Below are positions 1 through 8,295 of a DNA stretch of 64,000 nucleotides, in pieces; position 1 is the stretch's first letter; each line of letters starts with the position of its first letter. The stretch lies in assembly GCA_023393165.1 (NCBI GenBank), contig JAEWMJ010000041.1, forward strand, positions 13,919-77,918, read 5' to 3'. The notes beneath the pieces were generated by a model. It was not told where the DNA came from. It saw only the letters and a list, made by a program, of their open reading frames with translations, and did not search any database. The stretch is from Bacillota bacterium (GTDB lineage Bacteria; Bacillota; Clostridia; Christensenellales; Christensenellaceae). The position numbers were made by a program, and so were the translations under genes.

Positions 1-759
1 TACACCAACTCTGTGGGAGCAGGCGCCTATCCGTACACAGACCCCAAATATGGCACAACGCTCGCGCAGTTTGCCCAGATGTACATGGACGAAGCCAATG
101 CGGAAGGGATACGCGTGGAAGTCGCCTGGGCGCAGATGATTAACGAAACCAATTACCTGCGCTTTACAGGGTCCGTCCCGGTGACAAAACTGAATTTTGC
201 CGGTTTGGGCGCCATAGACTCCAACCCAGGCGAGGCGTGCGACTTTGCAAAGCTTTACGGGGACAATGCAAACGGCATCCAAATGGGCATTCGGGCGCAG
301 ATCCAGCATTTAAAATGCTACGCTTCCACGGAGCCCTTGAATCCTTATCATACGAATGTGGACCCCAGGTGGAGCAACAGTTTGCGCGGCAGAGCCACTA
401 CAGTTCAAGCGCTTTCCGGAACATGGGCATCCAGCACCACCTATGGACAAGACCTTGTTGGCATCATTGACAGAATAAAGGCGCAGCCGGCAACTTTCAA
501 TATGTTAATGCTTCCAAGCATTATTCCTGAACCAAGCGCCGAGCCAAGCGCTGAACCAAGCGCATCGCCCAGTGCGTCGCCAAGCGCATCGCCCAGTGCG
601 TCGCCCAGTGCATCGCCAAGCGCATCGCCCAGTGCCTCGCCCAGTGCATCGCCAAGCGCATCGCCCAGTGCATCGCCCAGTGCCTCGCCCAGTGCCTCGC
701 CCAGCGCATCGCCCAGTGCATCGCCCAGCATGGAACCAAGTCCAACCCCGAGTGAATAG
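1..759 (+). CDS. Cell-wall glucosaminidase, C-terminal part (5'-truncated by window)
   Basis: The reading frame is open from base 1, so the real start lies upstream of the window. The first ~165 visible residues look like an endo-beta-N-acetylglucosaminidase domain (LytD/FlgJ-like fold) that would cut the glycan strands of peptidoglycan. The match rests on a WAQMINETNYLRF stretch with a candidate catalytic Glu, followed by KLNFAGLGA, which resembles the family's N-F-x-G-hydrophobic-G signature. The C-terminal ~70 residues are a Pro-Ser-Ala low-complexity tail built from PSAE then PSAS units, ending in SPTPSE. Such a tail would act as a wall-spanning spacer. The family assignment is by motif and pattern only. 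No catalytic residue was verified by alignment. A strong hairpin terminator follows at 875-914. Confidence 0.75.
   Translation, partial: YTNSVGAGAYPYTDPKYGTTLAQFAQMYMDEANAEGIRVEVAWAQMINETNYLRFTGSVPVTKLNFAGLGAIDSNPGEACDFAKLYGDNANGIQMGIRAQIQHLKCYASTEPLNPYHTNVDPRWSNSLRGRATTVQALSGTWASSTTYGQDLVGIIDRIKAQPATFNMLMLPSIIPEPSAEPSAEPSASPSASPSASPSASPSASPSASPSASPSASPSASPSASPSASPSASPSASPSASPSMEPSPTPSE
529..720 (+). repeat. 12-bp tandem repeat encoding PSAE/PSAS, 16 units
   Basis: Sixteen in-frame 12-base units run without a gap. The first three encode EPSA, and the rest encode SPSA using alternating cccagt and ccaagc codons. The unit is a multiple of three, so slippage would change the tail length without shifting frame. 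Both antisense frames are open across the repeat, which is a by-product of its composition and not evidence of genes. Confidence 0.9.
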
Positions 760-874
760 TCCGGTTCTTCATCCGCTGCTATTCTCTTACCCCAAAGGGC
801 TGCTGATTACATTACGGAGTCCCGCATAGTTGGCATGATAGGCAGAATTAAAACTCGAATCTTAATAAAACAAA

Positions 875-914
875 CAGATATAAAAAACAGGCGCTCGCCT
901 GTTTTTTATATCTG
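875..914. terminator. Perfect inverted repeat, probable bidirectional terminator
   Basis: A 19-bp arm (875-893) is perfectly complementary to 896-914 with only two bases between. The stem has a GC-rich centre (CAGGCG/CGCCTG) flanked by A and T runs on both sides, so it could terminate transcription in either direction. It lies 115 bases after the glucosaminidase stop and before the end of the convergent minus-strand glycan operon. Confidence 0.75.
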
Positions 915-1231
915 AATATTTTCTATAACGGAATTTAAGAATATTTAATTTTATACACCGGCTGCATCAAAAAAAAAGTTGAAACCATAAAAAATAAATT
1001 TAAAGACCCCAAGCTACCTCTTGTTTAAATATCTTTTCTTTTAAAGCTTTTTAATTTCACATAAGCATTTAAACCTCCAAGAGTGCTGAAAACAAAAGCA
1101 CCTGGAGGTTCTTAAATGACAAAAAGGTAAATTACTCCGGGACTCAGAAAGCTGCGAAAGGAACCATCGGATCTGCTGCAAAGCGCGGTCATCAATTATT
1201 CAAGGCGGCTGTTCTTATGTATCTAACTGCA
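915..1231. other. Intergenic stretch with a second hairpin
   Basis: This is the 317-base gap between convergent transcription units. An imperfect inverted repeat has arms at 1072-1079 and 1103-1110 (AACCTCCA/TGGAGGTT), extended inward by GTGCT/AGCAC. It has no U-tract in either direction, so I do not call it a terminator. The short frames around 1117-1231 have no recognisable product. Confidence 0.4.
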
Positions 1232-4200
1232 CTAACAAGAAGGTGTACCCGGTTTCCATTGTCCATGTTTGCTCTCATATATCTTCTTGTTCTTTTCCCA
1301 AATCTCATGGTATTCATCCTCGCTCAGCTTGGAGAAAGAAGCCATTCCAAAATGATGAATATAAATATCTTTTGCGCAGACTACTCTTAACCCCGCTTTT
1401 CTGATGCGCTCGGAGTAATCGTCATCTTCAAACATTCCGATTTTAAAAGATTCATCAAGCGATCCGACTTTATTGAGCGTATCTCTACGCATCATTACGC
1501 AGAACATTGCCAAGATATTTATATCAAATATTTGTCCGGCATACTCGACGGAACGTTTTTCCGCAAACTTGTCTGCATCCGATATATCGCTGTAATCAAT
1601 CTGAATTTTCGCTTCGTTGCCCGCATGATTCGTAACCGGACCGATTAAACCAATTTTGGGGTCGTCCAGATAATCTACCAGTTTATTGAGCCAACAGGGT
1701 GTTACAACGGTATCGTTGTTCAAAAGTACAATATAATCGCCGTCGCTTGCCGCTATACCGTCATTATTGCCGCCGGCAAATCCTCTGTTGTTTTTATTCA
1801 GTATCACTTTGACATTATCATACATCTTCTCAATTTTACTGAGATATTTCGGCGTTTCATCCGTAGATGCGTTATCCACAATAATCAATTCAAAATTCGG
1901 GTAGAGCGTTTTGCTGAGCACACTGTTGATACATGTTATATTCAAATCCAAGTTGTTGTATGTAATGACAATAATGCTTACTTTTTTATAATCCTTTTGC
2001 CCTGCAAAAATGTTCTCCTTGATTATTTGAACTCTATTTTTCCAGTCATTTTCTTCTGCAAAACTAATTCTGGATTTTTCATCTACAAGTCCGTCCGTAT
2101 TTTTAATACAGGATTCTATATACCCGGCAAATTGTTTTTTATCATTGCTTAGCAGAACATACTTATTTTTATACTCCATCAATTCGGGGATCTCTGTAGC
2201 CACTATCTTTTTCCCCGCAGCCAAGTACTCATAAAATTTAACAGGGTTAGTAGCCTTTATCAATTCCAGATTTGCATTAAACGGTATCAACGCTACGTCA
2301 AACTTCTTTAAATATTCGGGCAATTCATTATAATTCTTCTCTCCTAAAAAGGATACGTTGGGCAGCATTTTCAGTTCCGTTACATTTCCATAGGTATAAT
2401 CGCCGATTAAAATAAAATCATATTCCGGATATTTCTGTGCTGCATAATGAACTATCTGATCGTCAAACCAATCAGCAATAGCTCCGTAATATCCTATAAT
2501 CGGCCTTCCTTCTACTCTTTTTTCAGGAATATAAGCCTGGTTAAAATGGTCAAATTCGGTCCCATTCCGCACCATATGACAATTACTGTTCTTTATAGAG
2601 GCTTTGTCAAATAAATATTTAGAAGAAGGGAAGATAATATTGCTTTGCTCAAGAAGCTTCGTGTGCCCAATTTTAAGCAGCGGATTGGTATTTGTATTGG
2701 TGAAACCGTCAAAATCATCCAAATAATCATATACAATTTGGAAATCGAATTTTTCCTTTAATGCCGAAACAACCGGCTGCCAGGTAGGATATTCAACAAT
2801 TACAACAGCGTCGGTAATACAGTTTTTATCAACAAATTGTATCATAGACTGAGACAATTTATTAATTCTATCCTCATCCTCCAGGGTATAAATATTTCCC
2901 GGAACCGTTTTGAGCGTAATGCAATGGATGCCATGAACATAGCTATGCACCTCTTCGTCTAAGAACGCTGAATTAATGTAAAAGACTCTTCCCCCGGTTC
3001 TTGCGATTCCTGCAGAAATGTGCTGCGGTCTCTGATACCGGGAATACCAGTCTATTATGGACAGTATTATTACATCTTTTTCTTTTTTTCTGCTTTGTTC
3101 TACAACACGAACAAACTCAATTGCTTTATGATCCCATGAATTTTGTTCAGCCTCCTGGCCTAATGTTTCAAGGTATTGGGCGTTTTTACCCAGATCCAAA
3201 GCCTTGTCTATCTTTGATACAAAATCAGCTTGATCGTAGGCGATTGCCACGCTTTTATATTTCCTGCACTCCGGCATATTTGTTGTCACAATAGGTTTGC
3301 CAAGCGCCATATATTCGAAAAGTTTGATGGGCGAGGTCGATTCCGTAACATTATTCAGCACAAATGGTATAGTTGCCACATCAAACCAGCAGGCATATTC
3401 AGGTAAAATTTTATAATCAATTGTTCCTATCAAATGCACATTTTTTAAATCATCCAACATTTCTGTTGTAATATTGGCATGTAGTTTTGGTCCTATTAAT
3501 AAAAAGTTATAATCCGGCCTTTGTTCCGCGGCATATTTTATTAAGTCAAAATCAAACCAGCTTGCAATTGCTCCAAAGTAACCAATGATCGGCTTTTTTG
3601 CATCTACGATATCCTTAATCTCATCGGGAACAGGCTTGTACTTATAACCCTCAATATTAAAATGGTTCAGATCAACTCCATTGTTTATAAGCTGATAATT
3701 CACATCTTTTCTACATTTTAACAAATCATTGACTAATTTTTCAGCGGATGGGGTTACAATGATATCTTCATTAGACAGCATATACCAATGCCTTTTCCAA
3801 ACAGCATCCGGTATTTTCATTGATGATATGCTTTCGTCCATCTCATCAACATAATCATATATGATTCGGAATGCTTTCTTTTTAATTTTCAACACAATAT
3901 CCAATTCAGTAAAAGGATCTGTTGAATACAGCATCCATACGGCTTTTTTCCCGCATTCCCCGATAACGTCAATTACTTCCTCCAATTGGTTAGTTGCATC
4001 AAGTACGTAACAGTTTTTTTCAATTTCTTTTCCGACTGATACCTGGTCATAATAATTGTATGAGGAATAAAAAAACAGATTTCCAGTTCTAGCTATTGAC
4101 AGCGCTGTTTGTTGGGGCCTCTGGAAAAGCGGTATATTAAAATCGCATGGTGATGTTAATATATAAACGAACTCACCCGTATAATTGTTAACAACATTTC

Positions 4201-5440
4201 TAACATAATCAGACATACTGACCGTATTTATTTCTTTATTCTCAACTATTACCATCGGCTGCACTTCTGCTGTTTTTTTATTTGATCCGGCAACTTTAAA
4301 TAAAACCCTTTTAGCTGTTTTTGCTAAACCTCTTAAAACTTTTCTTTTTCTTATCGTTTTATAGAGTTTCTGTAATACCCTGTAACCTGCTGAAATCTCA
4401 ATATTGTAAACATGCTGCCTTGTTAAATTTAACTGGTGCTGCAGTTCATTTTTATCGCACTGCAGTCCATTTCTGTCTTTATTTGCAGAATCCAAATTCT
4501 GAATCAATTCTAAATTTTGCTTTCTTAGCTCATTTTCTTTTTCTTTAGAAATTTTAAATTCATTAGAAAGCTTATCTCTTTGCTCCTTTATTTCGTTTAT
4601 TTCCATTTGCATTTTTTCTTCATTTTCAGAGTTGCGCATAACCAATTGTATATATACTTTTTGCTGCTCTAAAATCTTTTTCTGCAACACGTTTATTTTT
4701 GAATGAACATTCAAAAATTTGTGCAGCTTTGACGACAATTGGTTCAACCTGCACAGCGGTTCATTTTTCAAAGAAATTAAAACAGTTTCTGCATCAAGCT
4801 CTACTTTTTCACTGCTATGGTTCTCCGGTGCGTAAATTAAAACAAGCTGATACCCCGGCCAATATGTATGCGAAACATTTACAAGATTAATGACCTTATA
4901 AAATATCAATTTATAGCCTTCAATACTATTTGGTATATTATCGTTAGTAAAGACCGTTGCATGCTCAGGTTCTATAAAATTATTGATGATGCCTTCCATA
5001 AAGGGAACAGCAACAATCAAATACTTGGGGTTTGATTTTATTAAGTTTTGCAGCGCTTTTTGCGGTTCGTCAAAATGCTCCAATGTATTGGAACATATCA
5101 ATATCTCTTCCTCATATTGCTTCTGAAAAATATCGGCAACAGCATATTCATAATCCATATATTCGGATTTTGCATTTTCTATTGCTTTTTCTGAAAAGTC
5201 ATAACCTTTTAATGTATTGTTAAGAAACATATCCCGCAGTATGTATAAACTGTCTCCCTCTCCGCAGCTTACATCTGCAATAGAATAATTGTTGGTAATT
5301 ATTTCATTGATTATTTCACCGGGCAAGGCGGCGATTAAAACTTCAGTAAAAAACGCGGTTTGTTCCCTTCCGGCGTTTTGATCCCATCTTTCAATAAACT
5401 TTTCATTCCAATACTCAATTGTATTAATATTCTTTTCCAC
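1232..5440 (-). CDS. Multidomain methyltransferase / coiled coil / tandem glycosyltransferase fusion
   Basis: This 1402-residue protein has five segments. Residues ~1-200 are a class I SAM methyltransferase (ADVSCGEGDS near 55, NTLEHFDEP near 118). Residues ~245-345 are a charged coiled coil. Residues ~420-775 and ~785-1140 are two related GT-B (GT4-like) domains. Both begin with a QRPQ motif and share IGYFGAIA- or IGYYGAIA-type and LFEYMALGK- or FYEYLAAGK-type motifs. Residues ~1150-1402 are a GT2 (GT-A) domain with VSIIVITYNN, IIVDNAST and LLNNDT. The GTG start at 5440 has an AGAAGGG site seven bases upstream. The protein probably builds and possibly caps (by methylation) a surface glycan at the membrane face, much as chain-length-regulating methyltransferase/GT assemblies do. 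It is the last gene of the minus-strand exporter operon, 48 bases after the ABC ATPase gene. The acceptor and sugars are unknown. Confidence 0.85.
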   Translation of the reverse strand: MEKNINTIEYWNEKFIERWDQNAGREQTAFFTEVLIAALPGEIINEIITNNYSIADVSCGEGDSLYILRDMFLNNTLKGYDFSEKAIENAKSEYMDYEYAVADIFQKQYEEEILICSNTLEHFDEPQKALQNLIKSNPKYLIVAVPFMEGIINNFIEPEHATVFTNDNIPNSIEGYKLIFYKVINLVNVSHTYWPGYQLVLIYAPENHSSEKVELDAETVLISLKNEPLCRLNQLSSKLHKFLNVHSKINVLQKKILEQQKVYIQLVMRNSENEEKMQMEINEIKEQRDKLSNEFKISKEKENELRKQNLELIQNLDSANKDRNGLQCDKNELQHQLNLTRQHVYNIEISAGYRVLQKLYKTIRKRKVLRGLAKTAKRVLFKVAGSNKKTAEVQPMVIVENKEINTVSMSDYVRNVVNNYTGEFVYILTSPCDFNIPLFQRPQQTALSIARTGNLFFYSSYNYYDQVSVGKEIEKNCYVLDATNQLEEVIDVIGECGKKAVWMLYSTDPFTELDIVLKIKKKAFRIIYDYVDEMDESISSMKIPDAVWKRHWYMLSNEDIIVTPSAEKLVNDLLKCRKDVNYQLINNGVDLNHFNIEGYKYKPVPDEIKDIVDAKKPIIGYFGAIASWFDFDLIKYAAEQRPDYNFLLIGPKLHANITTEMLDDLKNVHLIGTIDYKILPEYACWFDVATIPFVLNNVTESTSPIKLFEYMALGKPIVTTNMPECRKYKSVAIAYDQADFVSKIDKALDLGKNAQYLETLGQEAEQNSWDHKAIEFVRVVEQSRKKEKDVIILSIIDWYSRYQRPQHISAGIARTGGRVFYINSAFLDEEVHSYVHGIHCITLKTVPGNIYTLEDEDRINKLSQSMIQFVDKNCITDAVVIVEYPTWQPVVSALKEKFDFQIVYDYLDDFDGFTNTNTNPLLKIGHTKLLEQSNIIFPSSKYLFDKASIKNSNCHMVRNGTEFDHFNQAYIPEKRVEGRPIIGYYGAIADWFDDQIVHYAAQKYPEYDFILIGDYTYGNVTELKMLPNVSFLGEKNYNELPEYLKKFDVALIPFNANLELIKATNPVKFYEYLAAGKKIVATEIPELMEYKNKYVLLSNDKKQFAGYIESCIKNTDGLVDEKSRISFAEENDWKNRVQIIKENIFAGQKDYKKVSIIVITYNNLDLNITCINSVLSKTLYPNFELIIVDNASTDETPKYLSKIEKMYDNVKVILNKNNRGFAGGNNDGIAASDGDYIVLLNNDTVVTPCWLNKLVDYLDDPKIGLIGPVTNHAGNEAKIQIDYSDISDADKFAEKRSVEYAGQIFDINILAMFCVMMRRDTLNKVGSLDESFKIGMFEDDDYSERIRKAGLRVVCAKDIYIHHFGMASFSKLSEDEYHEIWEKNKKIYESKHGQWKPGTPSC

Positions 5441-5488
5441 GAAATGACCCTTCTATCTTAAAATTTTTCCTATATTTTTCTTACTGCA

Positions 5489-6229
5489 TCAAATACTTCC
5501 GATGTTTTTATAATGCTCGCAAACTTCCATGGTTTCACCCAGCATTTTCATTCTTCCTTTTTCCAGCCAAACCGCCCTATTGCATAAACGCTCTATTTGT
5601 TCAATACTGTGTGATACAATAACTACTGTAGTTCCGTTCGCCATCAGGTGACTGATACGGTCCTCACATTTTTTTTGAAATAAAAAATCTCCAACCGAAA
5701 GTATTTCATCTACAATCAATATTTCAGGTTTTACAATGGTCGCTATTGCAAAGCCAATCCTTGCAACCATACCGGAAGAATAATTTTTTAAAGGAACATC
5801 CAAGAAATCTCTCAGTTCAGAGAATTCGATTATTTCATTAAATTTCTCGTCTATAAATTTTTTAGAGAAACCTAACACCGAACCGTTTAAATAAATATTC
5901 TCTCTCGCAGTCAAATCATAATCAAAACCAGCGCCTAATTCAATCAGTGGAGCAATTGTTCCTTTTACAACTACCGAACCTTTTGACGGCGTAAATATTC
6001 CGGATATGATTTTAAGCAATGTGCTTTTTCCCGATCCGTTCAATCCGATAATTCCAAAAACTTCACCTTTTTTGATATCAAAAGTAATATCCCTCAGTGC
6101 CCAGAATTCCTCAAAAATCAGTTGCTTCTTTGCCATCTTAATAAAATACTCTTTAAGGCTGTCTATTTTTTCTTTGGACAGGTTAAATCTCATGGATACA
6201 TCTTTTATTTCAATAATATTCTCGTTCAT
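5489..6229 (-). CDS. Polysaccharide/teichoic acid ABC exporter, ATP-binding subunit (Wzt/TagH-like)
   Basis: This 246-residue ATPase would power export of a lipid-linked glycan with the membrane partner encoded just upstream. It has Walker A GLNGSGKST, the signature YSSGM, Walker B ILIVDEIL and the switch His in VSHSIEQ. The Leu-Asn P-loop and IAPLIELGAGFD motif are typical of the Wzt/TagH/RfbB export subfamily. It lacks the C-terminal carbohydrate-binding extension of some Wzt proteins, so substrate reading must reside elsewhere. I chose ATG 6229 because GAGG lies five bases before it. A longer frame to 6253 has no site. The gap to the permease stop is seven bases, indicating one operon. Confidence 0.9.
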   Translation of the reverse strand: MNENIIEIKDVSMRFNLSKEKIDSLKEYFIKMAKKQLIFEEFWALRDITFDIKKGEVFGIIGLNGSGKSTLLKIISGIFTPSKGSVVVKGTIAPLIELGAGFDYDLTARENIYLNGSVLGFSKKFIDEKFNEIIEFSELRDFLDVPLKNYSSGMVARIGFAIATIVKPEILIVDEILSVGDFLFQKKCEDRISHLMANGTTVVIVSHSIEQIERLCNRAVWLEKGRMKMLGETMEVCEHYKNIGSI

Positions 6230-6236
6230 ATAATCC

Positions 6237-7016
6237 TCATAAATATAGTACAAATTTATTCTGCGTTTTCTTAAAAATCAATACGCCTATTAGCAAAAAC
6301 CCCCCCGAAAAGATCATGCATATCAGATTATCGTAAAATGTAGGCATAACTCCATACATAAAAATATTCCTGAAATAATCTATAAAGTGGTATAAAGGAT
6401 TAAATTTCAGAATCGTCATCACACTTTCAGGGAGAATATCTACAGGGTAAAAAATAGGCGTTAAATACGTCCAGGCAATCAATAAAATTGAGAACAAATG
6501 ATACACATCTCTTACAAAAACCGCCAATGCAGACAGCGCCATGCCAAGCCCCAATGAAAAGACAAGAGTATATAAAATAGGGACAGGCGTTAAAAGCATC
6601 AGCCAGGTTGGCTGGACCGGCATGAAAATAAGTACAATCACAATAGCAATAAACGAAAAACCCAGGTTTACAAGTGCCGATATGGTCTTTTGAAGCGGAA
6701 ACAAGTATTTAGGTATATAAACCTTTTTAAGTAAAGGCGCATTGGTTACTACCGAAGTCATCGCCGTATTGGTCGCTTCCGAAAAAAAATTAAAGATCAG
6801 AGAACCTGTCAGATAATATATAGGGAAATTCGGTATGGTAAACCTAAAAATTTTTGAGAAGACAATTGATATGATGATCATCATTAAAAGCGGGTTCAGC
6901 ACACTCCAAATGACACCGAGAATAGATCGCCGATATTTGACTTTTATATCCCTTGAAATCAGATTCGCGAGAAGAGGTTTGAATTTATTAAAATTTTGTA
7001 AGATATTTACCATCAT
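6237..7016 (-). CDS. Polysaccharide ABC exporter, permease subunit (Wzm/TagG-like)
   Basis: This 259-residue integral membrane protein has about six hydrophobic segments and belongs to the ABC-2 family. The N-terminus carries the family's LISRDIKVKYRRSILGVIW stretch, an amphipathic helix before TM1, and the C-terminal half has FNPLYHFIDYFRNIF, typical of Wzm/TagG proteins. It would form the channel that moves a completed lipid-linked glycan across the cytoplasmic membrane. A TAAGGAGC ribosome site lies just before ATG 7016. It is co-directional and nearly contiguous with its ATPase gene. Confidence 0.9.
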   Translation of the reverse strand: MMVNILQNFNKFKPLLANLISRDIKVKYRRSILGVIWSVLNPLLMMIIISIVFSKIFRFTIPNFPIYYLTGSLIFNFFSEATNTAMTSVVTNAPLLKKVYIPKYLFPLQKTISALVNLGFSFIAIVIVLIFMPVQPTWLMLLTPVPILYTLVFSLGLGMALSALAVFVRDVYHLFSILLIAWTYLTPIFYPVDILPESVMTILKFNPLYHFIDYFRNIFMYGVMPTFYDNLICMIFSGGFLLIGVLIFKKTQNKFVLYL

Positions 7017-7062
7017 ACTTGCTCCTTAGGGCTGTTTTGCCTGTTCGCATTTGTAATATTTA

Positions 7063-8181
7063 CTAGGATCTGGTACTCTGATACCAATTTAACAAAGCGT
7101 CTGCAATCCGCTCACTGGCGTGGCCGTCTCCGTATGGATTTACCGATTTGGCCATTTTATCATATTCTATTTGATTATCAATTAAATTTTTTACGTTTAA
7201 AACAATCGCGTCCTCTTCTACTCCGACAACCTTAACCGTTCCCATCTCTACTGCCTCAGGCCTCTCCGTTTCCGTGCGCAATACAAGCACAGGGATACCG
7301 AAGTAGGGAGCTTCTTCCTGAAGTCCGCCTGAATCGGTTAAAACAAGAAAACTCTTGGACATCAGATTATGCATGTCCATAACATTCAAAGGATCGATCA
7401 GGTGAATCCGCTCTTGCCCATCAAGAATATCGAATACTGTTTTTCGTACTGCCGGATTCAGATGAACGGGATAAACAATACTGAGTTCCTTATATTCTTC
7501 TGCAATTCTTTTAACAGCTTTGCAGATTTGTTCAAGAGGTTTTCCTAAGTTTTCCCGCCTGTGGGCAGTCAGTAAAACAACTTTTTTACCTAAAAAATCA
7601 ATCTGCGAGAGCTGTTTGTTTTCATAAACATAATCAGGTATAACGGTCGTTTTAAATGCATCAATAACGGTATTCCCGGTTATGTATATATTATTATTAA
7701 TATTTTCATTCTTCAAATTCTGCATGTTTTGCTTGGTAGGCGAAAAATGCAATTCAGCAATATCCCCTGTTAATGTTCTGTTCATTTCTTCCGGATATGG
7801 GGAATATTTATCCCAGGTACGAAGGCCTGCTTCCACGTGTCCTACAGGAACCATGCAGTAAAAAGCAGCTAATGCCGCCGCAAAAGATGTTGTTGTGTCG
7901 CCGTGAACCAGAACAATATCAGGATTGCATTTCTTTATTACATCACCAATACCCATAAGTACGCGTGAGGTAATATCAAACAATGTCTGAGATTCCTTCA
8001 TTAAATTTAGATCATAATCGGGAGTTATTTGAAAAGCTTCCAGCACCTGATCCAACATCTGCCTATGCTGTGCTGTTACGCAAACAAAACTCTTTATTTT
8101 CGGATTGTTTTCAAGCTCTTTTATTAAAGGGCACATTTTAATGGCCTCCGGCCTTGTCCCGAATATACTTAAAATTTTCAT
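7063..8181 (-). CDS. wecB: UDP-N-acetylglucosamine 2-epimerase (non-hydrolysing)
   Basis: This enzyme interconverts UDP-GlcNAc and UDP-ManNAc in the cytoplasm, supplying ManNAc for surface polymers. The 372 residues match the usual WecB/MnaA length. The N-terminus IFGTRPEAIKM is diagnostic, followed by VHGDTTTSF, VEAGLRT, PEEMNR, the HRRENLG loop and TDSGGLQEEA. The ATG at 8181 has AAGGGA upstream. It sits 46 bases upstream of the Wzm-like gene, so it probably shares the transcript and feeds the glycan exported by that ABC pair. Confidence 0.94.
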   Translation of the reverse strand: MKILSIFGTRPEAIKMCPLIKELENNPKIKSFVCVTAQHRQMLDQVLEAFQITPDYDLNLMKESQTLFDITSRVLMGIGDVIKKCNPDIVLVHGDTTTSFAAALAAFYCMVPVGHVEAGLRTWDKYSPYPEEMNRTLTGDIAELHFSPTKQNMQNLKNENINNNIYITGNTVIDAFKTTVIPDYVYENKQLSQIDFLGKKVVLLTAHRRENLGKPLEQICKAVKRIAEEYKELSIVYPVHLNPAVRKTVFDILDGQERIHLIDPLNVMDMHNLMSKSFLVLTDSGGLQEEAPYFGIPVLVLRTETERPEAVEMGTVKVVGVEEDAIVLNVKNLIDNQIEYDKMAKSVNPYGDGHASERIADALLNWYQSTRS

Positions 8182-8295
8182 AAATTTTCCCTTTTCTTCA
8201 ATTAATGCCGTTTAATTATATCATAATACAGAATTAAATAAAATAAGAATTCACATTAAAAAATCCCTTGAGCTTTTATTTATAAAGTTTCAACC

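Noticed and set aside
441..772. Two long minus-strand frames made of repeated Asp-Ala-Leu-Gly or Met-His-Trp-Ala
   Set aside because: They are the antisense of the PSAS repeat, have no ribosome site and no product family.
1117..1231. Coding-like patch resembling a broken gene (NYSGTQKAAKGTIGSAAKRG)
   Set aside because: It has no start, is short, and matches no family I know.
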